Part shown: in pieces, positions 27,150 to 36,171 of the stretch | Layout of the letters: the number at the start of each line of letters is the position of its first letter | Numbering within the stretch: position 1 is the stretch's first letter | Origin: Armatimonadota bacterium | GTDB lineage: Bacteria > Armatimonadota > Fimbriimonadia > Fimbriimonadales > ATM1 | Reading direction: 5' to 3' | DNA: 64,000 bases | Assembly (NCBI GenBank): GCA_003577165.1 | Contig: QEUM01000004.1 | Location: 248,001 to 312,000 of the forward strand | Program-made: the position numbers and the translations under genes | The notes under the pieces: model-generated | Database searches by the model: none | What the model was told of the DNA's origin: nothing | What the model saw: the letters and a program-made list of their open reading frames with translations, nothing else

Positions 27150-27988
27150 GGTTCTATCGCTTTCGCGATCCACACCGTCGCGTAGCCCGTTCGATCCGAT
27201 TCGTCCAACGCCTTCACAATCCGCTCTTTAACTCGTTCTCGGTCGAAGAGCGCGACTCGGTCGAACATCGTGCGAATCCCCCCCGCGAAGGTCATCAAAT
27301 GCTGGAACGCGGAATCCGCATCCATCCGCGCAAGATAGGGCAGTTCGACATCCATCGCAGACTGAGGATCAAATCCGGCACCCGAAAGCAGCCGTGCCGT
27401 CTCGTCCACATCTGCGAGCCGAAATGCGCTGGGATCGCTGCGACTTATGGGCCGAATCCCCAGTTGCTCTCCTAAAATGCGGCCAGGCACGTCGAACGAT
27501 GCGTTGAGTTCTTCCGATCGCCATGCGGAGAAGACAAACGTCCCCCCCGGAACGAGCACGCGCCTTGTCTCCTTAATGGCCTCTGTGACATCTGAGGCGA
27601 AGATGACGGCGAATCGAGAAATCGCTGCATCGAAGACGCCGCTTCGAAGCGGCAGAGGATTGCATCCCGCGACGATCGCCGGGAATCTTGGCGTCAGGAC
27701 TTCTGCGGAGACATCGACGCCGATCCTTGTCCACTCGCTGCCAACCGGCATCGATCCCGCGCCACAACCGATGTCGAGCAGTAAGCCGCCCTTCCCAACG
27801 AGCCCTTGCTGCATGGCCTGGGTGACGGGCGCAAACCACTCTTCGATTGCCTCTGCGCGCTCCTTCCATGCAGAGGCAACCGCTCGTGTGAACATCCGCT
27901 GCCGAGAGTGATTCTCGGCGTCTGCGAAGTGATACAGGTAGAGGCGGCGGTCGCCGGAGATCGTGCGGTCTTGTCGCCAGAACTTCAA
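27146..27988 (-). CDS. SAM-dependent class I methyltransferase
   Basis: A 280-aa methyltransferase of the UbiE/Methyltransf_11 type. Motif I is LLLDIGCGAGSMPVG, motif II/III regions are seen in DAAISRFAVIFASDVTEAIKETRRVLVPGGTFVFSAW. The substrate is unknown. The ATG at 27988 overlaps the stop of the ROK kinase gene by 4 bases, so the two are translationally coupled. Confidence 0.85.
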   Translation of the reverse strand: MKFWRQDRTISGDRRLYLYHFADAENHSRQRMFTRAVASAWKERAEAIEEWFAPVTQAMQQGLVGKGGLLLDIGCGAGSMPVGSEWTRIGVDVSAEVLTPRFPAIVAGCNPLPLRSGVFDAAISRFAVIFASDVTEAIKETRRVLVPGGTFVFSAWRSEELNASFDVPGRILGEQLGIRPISRSDPSAFRLADVDETARLLSGAGFDPQSAMDVELPYLARMDADSAFQHLMTFAGGIRTMFDRVALFDRERVKERIVKALDESDRTGYATVWIAKAIEP

Positions 27989-28986
27989 CTCTCCGACTCC
28001 CGTGCGAGTACGAGCGCGCCCAAGAGGCCGGCATCCTCCTGAAGTTCAGCGATTACAATGCGAGTGTCGTCGACGAGCGAAGGAATCGCCGTCTTCTTCA
28101 CTTCCCACATGGCCCCGTCCTCCATGTATTTCCACGCCTTTGAAATCTGCCCCCCGATCGCGATGACTTCGGGCGCGAACGCGTTGATGATGTTTCCGAA
28201 GAGCACTCCCAGATAACCGCCGGTCTCACGCCACACTTCTTGCGCGGTTGCGTCTCCCGTTACTGCCGCATCGAAGAGCACCTTCGGGCTAAGCGCGTCT
28301 TCGTCTCCTTTGCAGAGATCGAAGAGAGGTCCGGACGAGGGAAATAGCGTTCGCGCTCGGACGAGGATCCCGTGCGTGCCGCAATAGGCTTCCACGGTTC
28401 CGTCCGTCGCGGACGGGTGAGTCTGGCCGTCCCTTACGATTACGAGGTGACCGAGTTCTGCGCCCCCCCCGTTTCCTCCGATAAGCAGAGTGGGCCGGCT
28501 CAGCCCCCCCTGCACGCACTCGGGCGAGAGCACGATTCCCGTACCAATTCCGGTGCCGAGCGTGATCATCGCGAGCCCAGCGGCCCGACCTTTCCCTGCG
28601 CCGTACCAGTACTCCCCGAGCGCGGCGAGGTTTGCATCGTTGCCCATCACGATGCTTAGCCCGAGGCGCGACTCCAACATCTCGCCGAGCGGAATGTCTC
28701 TCCAACAGCGCCACTCCCCGTCGACGGGGTCGCCGAAGTTTGGCGCCCAGTGGACGACCTTTCCGACAATGTGGCCCGGCACTGCCATGCCGATCCTCTT
28801 TGGCGAGGGATCGGCTCCGTCGGCCACCTCCTCGACCGCGCCAACGATGGCCTCCACGCACTCGCGGACGCTCTCCGCCGCGTGGGAAGGTCGTTCGACT
28901 CGCCGCTGCGCCCGTACGCCGCCGTCGGGGAACAGCGCGGCGCGCACATTTGTTCCCCCCAGGTCGACGGCGATGATGCTGTCCAT
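27985..28986 (-). CDS. ROK family sugar kinase (glucokinase-like)
   Basis: A 333-aa kinase of the ROK family. The phosphate-1 loop is IAVDLGGTNVRAALF at residues 5-19; GNDANLAALGEYWYGAGKG holds the catalytic Asp; TLGTGIGTGIV is the second phosphate motif. The usual ROK zinc-binding block (CxCGxxGCxE) is replaced by EAYCGTHGILVRA with a single cysteine, so the zinc site appears degenerate. ATG 28986 gives the family start. Glucose is the most likely substrate, though other hexoses are possible. Confidence 0.85.
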   Translation of the reverse strand: MDSIIAVDLGGTNVRAALFPDGGVRAQRRVERPSHAAESVRECVEAIVGAVEEVADGADPSPKRIGMAVPGHIVGKVVHWAPNFGDPVDGEWRCWRDIPLGEMLESRLGLSIVMGNDANLAALGEYWYGAGKGRAAGLAMITLGTGIGTGIVLSPECVQGGLSRPTLLIGGNGGGAELGHLVIVRDGQTHPSATDGTVEAYCGTHGILVRARTLFPSSGPLFDLCKGDEDALSPKVLFDAAVTGDATAQEVWRETGGYLGVLFGNIINAFAPEVIAIGGQISKAWKYMEDGAMWEVKKTAIPSLVDDTRIVIAELQEDAGLLGALVLARESES

Positions 28987-29045
28987 GCGTGAGTGGCGGA
29001 TTGTAGCGGAATCCCGTCCGCGTGCGACCAAACATAATCAAGTCA

Positions 29046-29999
29046 ATGGCTGTGACCTCAGCCGAGATCAAAGAACTCGCCTCGGAACTCGGCCTGCGTG
29101 CCGGAGTCTGCGAGGCGGTGCCTGCGCCGCACTACTCCGCGTACATGGATTGGCTCGCAGGAGGCTTCCATGCGGAGATGGGATGGCTTGCCCGCCACGC
29201 CGGACTCAAGCGCACGATTCGCAGCCTCCTGCCTGAAGCGCAGTCCGTCATCGCCGTCGCACAGGACTACTACACCCCCGTTCAGCCGAACGGCATTTCC
29301 CGGTATGCGCTCGGTCGCGACTATCACAAGGTGCTTCGCGGGAAACTCCGGAGGCTCGAGACGTTCATCCGTTCGAAGTCACCGGATGCGAAGTGCAGGA
29401 TCTGCGTGGACTCTGCGCCCGTGTTGGAGCGGGATTACGCATGGCTTGCAGGCCTCGGCTGGTTCGGCAAGAACTCGTGCCTGATCGACTCCCGTCGCGG
29501 GAGTTGGTTCTTCATCGGACTCGTTGCGACGAGCGAAGTCTTGGAGCCGGACGAACCGGCCGTCGGCGCCTGCGGCACGTGCCGGGCCTGCATTGACGCC
29601 TGTCCCACCGGGGCGATCCTCAGCCAATCCAACGGCATCCCGCGCGTCGACAGCCGCAAATGCATCAGTTATCTCACCATCGAGCATCCCGGAGACTTCA
29701 CCCCCGAGCAGGAAGAGAGTCTGGCCGGCTGGGTCTTTGGATGCGACGTCTGCCAAGAGGTCTGCCCGTTCAACCAACCGCGTCCACATCACCCTCTGAG
29801 GTCGCCCGAAACGACCGAGCCGGATTTCGCGCCGAGGGCGCAAAACGTCTCACCGGACCTCGACCAACTTCAGAACGGCGACCCGGGCTGGTTCGTCGCC
29901 CAGTACGCGGGCAGCGCCCTGATGCGGGCGGGGCATCGGCGGATGGCACGGAACGTGAGGGCGAATCTCAAAGGCCGAAGGCCCCAGGGTGCAACCTAA
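29046..29999 (+). CDS. queG: Epoxyqueuosine reductase, short form
   Basis: Reduces epoxyqueuosine to queuosine in tRNA wobble position 34 using cobalamin and two 4Fe-4S clusters. The cluster motifs are CGTCRACIDACPTGAI and CDVCQEVCPFN. The catalytic-domain block ERDYAWLAGLGWFGKNSCLI is diagnostic. It is about 317 aa, shorter than QueG proteins that carry C-terminal HEAT-like repeats, which are absent here. GTG 29022 is an alternative start. It is divergent from the ROK kinase gene. Confidence 0.93.
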   Translation: MAVTSAEIKELASELGLRAGVCEAVPAPHYSAYMDWLAGGFHAEMGWLARHAGLKRTIRSLLPEAQSVIAVAQDYYTPVQPNGISRYALGRDYHKVLRGKLRRLETFIRSKSPDAKCRICVDSAPVLERDYAWLAGLGWFGKNSCLIDSRRGSWFFIGLVATSEVLEPDEPAVGACGTCRACIDACPTGAILSQSNGIPRVDSRKCISYLTIEHPGDFTPEQEESLAGWVFGCDVCQEVCPFNQPRPHHPLRSPETTEPDFAPRAQNVSPDLDQLQNGDPGWFVAQYAGSALMRAGHRRMARNVRANLKGRRPQGAT

Positions 30000-30035
30000 T
30001 GCCCCGACCGGCCGTGCTTACTGTCGGAGCGAACA

Positions 30036-30224
30036 ATGAAAGACCCGCTGAAGTTAGGGCTGACGATAATCGGTGTGCTGATCCTCGGAGCCATCGCGAT
30101 CAAAGTGATGGGATGGTTGCTGGGAATCCTTGTGCCCGTGGCGGTCGTTGCGGCCATCGTGCTCATCATCGTGGGAGTGGCAGGGCGGAAGTCGATCGGC
30201 GGCGGCCGTCGCTGGCTCCCGTAG
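30036..30224 (+). CDS. Small membrane protein, 62 aa
   Basis: A very hydrophobic 62-residue protein with two consecutive membrane spans (about 8-28 and 30-48) and a basic C-terminus ending GGGRRWLP. A GGAG ribosome site precedes ATG 30036. It sits between queG and the acylase gene on the same strand. No family recognised. Confidence 0.55.
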   Translation: MKDPLKLGLTIIGVLILGAIAIKVMGWLLGILVPVAVVAAIVLIIVGVAGRKSIGGGRRWLP

Positions 30225-30261
30225 CGATCGGGCGACTCGTTTTCGCGGCGATAATAGGCCC

Positions 30262-32511
30262 ATGCTCTGTGCACTGGCCGTCGCCGCGCTTTTCTCTGCG
30301 TTGAACGTCCCCCCGCCCGACGGCAAAGTAACGCGAGACGACTTCGGCATCCCCTCCATCTCCGCGCGCTCGCTTGCGGGCGCCTTCTTCTGGCAGGGCT
30401 ACGCCGTCGCGGAGGATCGGCTTTGGCAAATGGAACTCAGCCGCCGTCTTGCCAGAGGGAAACTCAGCCAACTGCTCGGAAGGACGGCTGTCAATAGCGA
30501 CAAGGACATCCTTCGCTTTGGATACACGGATTCCGAATACGAATCCATCTACCGGTCCTTCGACGCTAAGACTCGCGAGGCCCTGGATGCGTACTGCAGT
30601 GGCGTCAATCATTGGATAGAGACCGCAGCTTCCGAGGGCCGACTTCCCGCACAGTTCGCTTCCCAAAAACCAACACCTTGGACTCGACTCGACTCACTCG
30701 CGATCACAGTCAACATGGTGCGCCAATTCGGTCGCGGAGGCGCAGGTGAGATTCGCAACCTTCTTCTCCTCACCTATCTGAAGGATCGTCTGGGAGACGC
30801 AACGTTTGATGCACTCGATGACCTGCTTTGGATCTCAGATCCCGACTCGATTCCGACGTGCACGCCGGGCGACGATCCGCACAAAGGCAAGAGCCCCTTC
30901 TCGCCAGTTCCAAAGGACAGCCTTAAAAACCACGCGGCGCTCCTGCCGAAAGTGAATCTGCTCGAATTGCTTCCGGGCATTCGAATCATGGAGCAGGCGG
31001 AGGCCCGTGAAATTGCTGCCGAGTTAGGCCTGCCGAACAAGTGGGGAAGTTACGCGGTTCTGATTGCGCCTCAGCGATCGAAGATCGGCGCGCCGATCTT
31101 GATGAACGGCCCGCAAATGGGATTTCAGACGCCGAGCATCGTTCATCAAACGAGCATCTCATGTCCAGAGTATCAGGCCGTCGGCATGGAGGTCCCAGGC
31201 ATTCCTGGCGTCGTCGTCGGTCACTCGAAGACCCTTGCGTGGGGACTCACGAGCGGAGTCGCCGACACAGACGACGTGTTCTTCGTGAGGCTGAATCCGA
31301 AGAACCCTGACGAGTACTCGCTGAACGGAAAGTGGGTCCCCTTCGAACGCACCGAAGTGCCAATCGAGGTGAAGGACGGTGCGCAGGAAACCGCTGTTCG
31401 AGAGATGTCCGCTTTCGGTCCTGTCATTCTGAAGTCCACTGGTACGGGAGTCGCGTATGTTCGCAAATCATCGCTGTGGCTTGGCGAGCCGCAGAGCATC
31501 GAGTACCTCTACCACCTCCCGCAATGCAGGACGATCGAAGAGGTCGGCGCGATCGCCCGCAAGATGACAGCGAGTTTCAACCTCTTTGCGGCGACCTCGC
31601 AGGGCGACATCGGTTGGTTCTTTGTCGCGAAGTCGCCGATCCGTTCACCGGAAGTCGATCCACGACTCCCCGCGCCCGCGGAAGCGAAATACGATTGGAG
31701 GGGGTTTGTACCGCCCTCCAAAATGCCTTATGTAATCAATCCCAAGCAGGGCTGGATCGCCAACTGGAACAACAAGCCGGTCGCCTGGTGGCCCAACATG
31801 GATACACCAACTTGGGGCGTGATTTTCCGGAATGAAAACTTGGTTCGTCAACTTGAGAAAGCGGCGACTCTCGATCGCAACGACGTGGTGAACCTTGCTA
31901 AGACGATCGCGATGAAGGACATCACGGGGCTTCGCTTCATTTCGTTCCTCGAAGGCGCGCGAAGCAGAAGCCTCTCTCCGGTGCAGCGGGCGGCTCTCGA
32001 ACAAGTCCTCAGTTGGACCGGATCGCGAGTTGAAGGAACGGTTCCTGCGACGATTTACCAAGCGTATTACACCAACCTTCAGCGGGAGCTCTGCGAGAAG
32101 AAGTTGGGCGCGATGTTCGGCAACTTCACCCTTGCAGTGCAAGCTTCGCTCGTCTATCGCGCGCTGCGGGGCGAGACCAAGACCGACTTTCTCGAAGGTC
32201 GGTCGGCCGAAGACGTCGCCTTCGCCGCCTTCCTGAAGGCTGTCGAAGCCCTTGAGAAGTCTCGGGGAGCGGATGTGACGAAGTGGAAGTTCGCCCCAGG
32301 CCGAATTGACTTTCGAGGTATGCCGCCCGTTCTCTACAATGAACGCGGAACTTACATCCAAGTCGTCGAACTGCTCAGACAGCCTGTCGGCTGGTTCATC
32401 GCCCCCCCGGGATCGAGCGAGGATGAGGCGTCTCCGCACTTCTCCGACCAAAGGGACCTCGCCGCGGCCTGGCGGTTCATCCCGATGAGGTTCACTTCCC
32501 CGGCGCGATAG
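30262..32511 (+). CDS. Penicillin acylase family (S45) Ntn hydrolase, exported
   Basis: A 749-aa precursor of the penicillin/AHL acylase family, which matures by autocleavage into alpha and beta chains. ATG 30262 gives a short signal peptide (MLCALAVAALFSALNV). The alpha-chain part has VTRDDFGIPSI and FWQGYAVAEDRLWQMELSRRLARGKLSQLLG. The beta-chain nucleophile is most likely Ser263 in WGSYAVLIAP, aligned by spacing to the NGPQMGFQTP block; most relatives have SN after the Gly, whereas here it is SY. Substrates could be acylated amines, lactones or peptides. An in-frame GTG at 30130 would extend it without a signal peptide. Confidence 0.88.
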   Translation: MLCALAVAALFSALNVPPPDGKVTRDDFGIPSISARSLAGAFFWQGYAVAEDRLWQMELSRRLARGKLSQLLGRTAVNSDKDILRFGYTDSEYESIYRSFDAKTREALDAYCSGVNHWIETAASEGRLPAQFASQKPTPWTRLDSLAITVNMVRQFGRGGAGEIRNLLLLTYLKDRLGDATFDALDDLLWISDPDSIPTCTPGDDPHKGKSPFSPVPKDSLKNHAALLPKVNLLELLPGIRIMEQAEAREIAAELGLPNKWGSYAVLIAPQRSKIGAPILMNGPQMGFQTPSIVHQTSISCPEYQAVGMEVPGIPGVVVGHSKTLAWGLTSGVADTDDVFFVRLNPKNPDEYSLNGKWVPFERTEVPIEVKDGAQETAVREMSAFGPVILKSTGTGVAYVRKSSLWLGEPQSIEYLYHLPQCRTIEEVGAIARKMTASFNLFAATSQGDIGWFFVAKSPIRSPEVDPRLPAPAEAKYDWRGFVPPSKMPYVINPKQGWIANWNNKPVAWWPNMDTPTWGVIFRNENLVRQLEKAATLDRNDVVNLAKTIAMKDITGLRFISFLEGARSRSLSPVQRAALEQVLSWTGSRVEGTVPATIYQAYYTNLQRELCEKKLGAMFGNFTLAVQASLVYRALRGETKTDFLEGRSAEDVAFAAFLKAVEALEKSRGADVTKWKFAPGRIDFRGMPPVLYNERGTYIQVVELLRQPVGWFIAPPGSSEDEASPHFSDQRDLAAAWRFIPMRFTSPAR

Positions 32512-32514
32512 AAA

Positions 32515-33846
32515 CTACGCTTCTTGGAGTGTGGCTTCCGCGGCCTGCGCGGTCTCGGCATCGTCGCTTTCGCCGCTCCTTAGAGTCGCTGATCGGAAAC
32601 TGCGGACGGAGAGGGCGATGAGAGCAGTCGCTACCATTCCAAATCCCATCCACGGGTATCCGATGGCCACTCCCTTCGCATCCATCAGCGCCCCCCCGAG
32701 AAGCATTCCTGCTCCGGCGGTCAATGCGGCCAGAGTCCCCACGGCCGCGTTCACGCGCCCGCGATAGGCGTCGGGAGCGGATTGCAGAATGTAGGTCTCG
32801 AGCGGGATGGAACCGAACGGAAGCACGAGGCCGCAAGCCAAGTTCAGCAAGAAGAACGACATCACTGTCGGCGCCATACCCATCGGAGCGATGAGCAGCC
32901 CGCCAACGAGCGTCGCGACTCCGTACGCGATCGCGACGCGCTGCGGGACTCGTTTGTAAACATACAGGCTGCCCGCCACAAATCCCAAGAAGAAGCCGGC
33001 CTCCAGGAAGCAAAGCAATGCCGGACCTCGGAGCGCAAACCCTGCGATGTCGAGGCCGTCTTTGAACGTTGTGTTGGCCAGAGCGACGTACGCCACCATG
33101 AACGGCGCGACGAAGAAACTGAATGCGCCTTCCAAGATTGTCGCGATGCGCAGACCGTTGTGGCTCCAGAGATAGCGAAGGCCATCCAGGACCTCCTGAA
33201 ATGGGTGCTTCTCCTCGATTCGCTCAGGCTTGATGGAGGGCAAGCGCGAGGCAAAGAGCGCTGCGAGCACAAACGTGATCGCATCGACGAGAAATGTAAT
33301 CGCGTAGGCAGCCCGCTTGCTCAACTCGAAGATGACGCCGAGCAGCCCCGTTCCAACCGTTTGCGATATCAGCGGAGTGGCAGTCTGGCCAGCGGACATC
33401 AGCGCGTTCGCCCTCGCGAGATCTTCAGGCGGAACGAGGCGCGGAATCGCAGCCAGCCTCGCCGGCCGGTACAGCAGGAAGTTGAACCTCAGCAGCGCAG
33501 TGGCAAAGCACAACACCCACAGAGGCGGCAAGGGCTGATACCAGCCGAGCGCGGACAAGAACAGCGAGACGAGCGCTCCCAACAAGCACGAAACGACGAG
33601 AATGCGTCTCCGATCCATCCGGTCTACGAATGCTCCTGCAGCCAGACCGAACACCGCTTGAACCGCCAGGGAGACGAATCCGACTACACCGGCGCCATAT
33701 CCTCCCGCGATTTCCCCCGCCCACCACATGAACACCATGAAGTGGAGCACGTTGCCGAAATCTGAGATGACGGTTCCGTACCAAAGGTATCGGAAGCCGG
33801 AATGCGACAATGGCGAGCGAGTCTTTTTGGGTGGTGCTATGGACAT
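32515..33846 (-). CDS. Major facilitator superfamily transporter
   Basis: A 443-aa MFS exporter with about 12 membrane helices. The early block GFRYLWYGTVISDFGNVLH and the loop DRMDRRRILVVSCLLGALVSL resemble the MFS_3/enterobactin-exporter type. The tail is acidic and alanine-rich (GESDDAETAQAAEATLQEA). ATG 33846 is preferred over an upstream in-frame start at 33924 because it places the first helix properly. It converges with the acylase gene with a 3-base gap. Confidence 0.85.
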   Translation of the reverse strand: MSIAPPKKTRSPLSHSGFRYLWYGTVISDFGNVLHFMVFMWWAGEIAGGYGAGVVGFVSLAVQAVFGLAAGAFVDRMDRRRILVVSCLLGALVSLFLSALGWYQPLPPLWVLCFATALLRFNFLLYRPARLAAIPRLVPPEDLARANALMSAGQTATPLISQTVGTGLLGVIFELSKRAAYAITFLVDAITFVLAALFASRLPSIKPERIEEKHPFQEVLDGLRYLWSHNGLRIATILEGAFSFFVAPFMVAYVALANTTFKDGLDIAGFALRGPALLCFLEAGFFLGFVAGSLYVYKRVPQRVAIAYGVATLVGGLLIAPMGMAPTVMSFFLLNLACGLVLPFGSIPLETYILQSAPDAYRGRVNAAVGTLAALTAGAGMLLGGALMDAKGVAIGYPWMGFGMVATALIALSVRSFRSATLRSGESDDAETAQAAEATLQEA

Positions 33847-33994
33847 GACCGTTTGGGTTGATCGGCGTGGTCCCCGAGAGGGGATCGAACGGCGAGGGGC
33901 GCCGTCAAAGTGGCGCCAAGTCAATGAGTCCCAAAGGTCGTCATGCGCCGCAGTCTACCATGACGCGGCGTGCTCGTTTAGAAGGAGTTGGGCC

Positions 33995-34513
33995 CTAAGT
34001 CTGCTCGGCGCGAGAAAGCACCCATATTTGGAATCCGGCGAATGCGATTCCAAATGCAGGGTAGACGGCTGCAGCGGGTGAGACGTTGATTGCGAACCAA
34101 AGCCAGAACAGGGAGAGCAGCGCGCGCATCCAGCAAACCGCCTTGACCGTTCCAAACGCCCATTCCTGGCCCAATATCAGTCCGATCCCGCAGAGAAGAT
34201 AGATGCTTCCGGCGATTGTGGGAATTGCCCCAATGCCGCCAAGACCGAACTGCTTCATCGCCGCCTCTGAGGCGATGCCAGCCCACAAGAGCAGGCCGCC
34301 GTCGAGAATCCATAGGAACGCGAGAACTGCGACGATCCCGTGAATCCACGAATACGGCCTTCCGCACGCGACGGCAGGCTCAGTCACCGGCATGCCCGGC
34401 GCCGCAGGCAACCTCTCAGGAAGAGCCGGTCCACTTGTAGTTGGCGCGAAGCAAAGTTGGCAGACCTTCGCGTCACCCGATAGAATCGCGTCGCACTTAG
34501 AACAGCGCTGCAT
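33995..34513 (-). CDS. Zinc-ribbon membrane protein, 172 aa
   Basis: Starts at ATG 34513 with a zinc ribbon (MQRCSKCDAILSGDAKVCQLC, two CxxC pairs in residues 4-21), then a proline-rich linker and four membrane helices (about 57-78, 95-116, 120-140 and 145-163). Zinc-ribbon plus TM proteins of this type are common uncharacterised bacterial membrane proteins. The same frame stays open far upstream across the cysteine synthase gene, but that part is antisense shadow. Confidence 0.7.
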   Translation of the reverse strand: MQRCSKCDAILSGDAKVCQLCFAPTTSGPALPERLPAAPGMPVTEPAVACGRPYSWIHGIVAVLAFLWILDGGLLLWAGIASEAAMKQFGLGGIGAIPTIAGSIYLLCGIGLILGQEWAFGTVKAVCWMRALLSLFWLWFAINVSPAAAVYPAFGIAFAGFQIWVLSRAEQT

Positions 34514-34648
34514 ACCCACACAACCCCCGTTCTTGATTCCACGTTTGGGGTCGCGGACTGCGCAAGTCGGGCCCAAAACCCGGCATCCTTGCCTGCAAAG
34601 GGCATTCTTCTGCCATATGACTTCCGTCATGCCACCCCCGAAGGCGGG

Positions 34649-35632
34649 GTGGTACCTTGCCGACAAGTGAACCTCGTCGGCAACACTCCCGTCGCGCGAG
34701 TCGAAGGCGTATTCGCCAAGTTGGAGTGCGTCAATCCCTGTGGAAGCGTCAAGGACAGAATCGCGAAGTTCATCATCGAGCAGAGCGAAAGGCTCGGCAT
34801 TCTTGCGCCGGGAATGACGATCGTCGAAGCGACGAGCGGCAACACTGGCATCGCCTTCGCTTACTATGGAAAGCAGAAAGGCTATGGTGTGAACATCGTC
34901 ATGCCTGAACACATGACGGAAGAGCGCAAAGACCTCATCCGAAAACTCGGAGCGAACCTCATTCTCTGTTCGAAAGAGGGCAGTTTCGCGGAAGCAGTCG
35001 AGATTCGAGATCGCATTGCGAGCGAACAGGGCGCGTTCAACCCCGACCAGTTCTCCAATCCGCTGAACGTCGAGTGCCACTTCCGAACAACGGGGCAAGA
35101 GATCATTCGGCAGATTTCGCATCGCAACCCTCAGTCGGTCGCATTCATCGCAGGCGTCGGCACGGGCGGGACGCTGATGGGAGTTGGACGAGCGCTTCGC
35201 CTCGCGTATCCGAGAGTGCGACTCGTTGCGGTCGAGCCGAGCGAATCCGCTGTGATGAGCGGGGGGGCGTCCGGGCCTCACGGGATATTCGGGATCGGCG
35301 ACGGGTTCATCCCTCCCATCGTCGGCAATGGACAAGGGGGGGTGAGCAGCGAAATCGACGAAGTTGTCCGAGTTTCCACGGAAGATGCTATCGAAGCCTC
35401 GCACAGGCTTCGCGCGAAGCACGGTATCTGCGTTGGAATCTCATCCGGCGCCAACTTCCTCGCAGCGTCGCGCTTCGTAGACGAGTTCGACGCAGTCGTC
35501 ACGGTCTTTGCGGACGGATATTCGAAATACGCTTCGCACGGCCTCCTTCATGCGGGCGAGGGGCGGTGTCCGTTCGGCGAACGCTGTCCTGAGCCGATTC
35601 CGTCGCGGGGCGAAGCTCAGGACAGCGACTAA
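34649..35632 (+). CDS. Cysteine synthase family PLP enzyme
   Basis: Fold-type II PLP enzyme of the O-acetylserine sulfhydrylase/cystathionine beta-synthase family. The PLP lysine is in NPCGSVKDRIA, the substrate loop is EATSGNTGIAFA, and the phosphate-binding loop is GVGTGGTLMGVGR; GISSGAN is near the C-terminus. GTG 34649, behind a GAAGG, gives the usual nine or so residues before VGNTPV and about 327 aa; TTG 34589 and GTG 34667 are other options. An extended C-terminal tail (GRCPFGERCPEP) is unusual and cysteine-containing. Confidence 0.9.
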   Translation: MVPCRQVNLVGNTPVARVEGVFAKLECVNPCGSVKDRIAKFIIEQSERLGILAPGMTIVEATSGNTGIAFAYYGKQKGYGVNIVMPEHMTEERKDLIRKLGANLILCSKEGSFAEAVEIRDRIASEQGAFNPDQFSNPLNVECHFRTTGQEIIRQISHRNPQSVAFIAGVGTGGTLMGVGRALRLAYPRVRLVAVEPSESAVMSGGASGPHGIFGIGDGFIPPIVGNGQGGVSSEIDEVVRVSTEDAIEASHRLRAKHGICVGISSGANFLAASRFVDEFDAVVTVFADGYSKYASHGLLHAGEGRCPFGERCPEPIPSRGEAQDSD

Positions 35633-35988
35633 CGGCCCTTATCGAGGATTACGCCTTCGTAATAGGCGAGATAGGGTCCACAGTTTTCAACGACGATGGT
35701 CATCGGCGCCTGACTGTTGGTTCTGAAACCGAATTCCACGGCCGCCCCCCCGCCTTCTCGGCGCGCGATCACCTTTCCGCTCTGCATGACATAGACCCCG
35801 ATCGGGCCGCCGCTAAAACTCGTGATGGACAGGCGGTGTTCACCGGCCCCGGCCGTCGCCTCGTGGACTTGGTAACCCCCAGGGGTGACGCAGCCCATGA
35901 TCGGCTGATAGTTCGTTTCCGAGGACCCGCCCATGAGGGCTACGCAACTCAAGAGAACCAGAACTAAGACCGGACCGACGTTTTTCAT
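35629..35988 (-). CDS. Secreted hypothetical protein, 119 aa
   Basis: A signal peptide (MKNVGPVLVLVLLSCVALMGG) and a mature domain of about 97 residues predicted as beta-strands (HRLSITSFSGGPIGVYVMQSGKVIA, PMTIVVENCGPYLAYYEG). Two cysteines in the mature part could form a disulfide. It overlaps the stop of the cysteine synthase gene by 4 bases and precedes the divergent caspase operon by about 180 bases. Function unknown. Confidence 0.7.
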   Translation of the reverse strand: MKNVGPVLVLVLLSCVALMGGSSETNYQPIMGCVTPGGYQVHEATAGAGEHRLSITSFSGGPIGVYVMQSGKVIARREGGGAAVEFGFRTNSQAPMTIVVENCGPYLAYYEGVILDKGR

Positions 35989-36171
35989 GTTTCGTTTGGG
36001 CCGAGTTCTTCAGCCCCTCCGACAACATGGAGTCGGGCCTGCCGATCTCCTTACCATCGCATAGCCGAGTTCGTCTGGAAAGGTCGAGAGCCGCGCGGGA
36101 CCTTCTCCCCCTACAGGAGTAACACACGGCTCTGGCGAACCGTCTCCCCTCGGCAGAGGCCGACTCGACCA

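Noticed and set aside
31030-31041. Loss of the catalytic Ser in the penicillin-acylase-like enzyme (PNKW aligned to SNxW)
   Set aside because: Spacing to the downstream NGPQ block shows that the true nucleophile position is the Ser in WGSYAVLIAP, so the residue is present.
34514-35422. Upstream extension of the zinc-ribbon protein frame across the cysteine synthase gene
   Set aside because: Only the part from ATG 34513 has a real protein signature (CxxC pairs and TM helices); the rest is antisense to the PLP enzyme.
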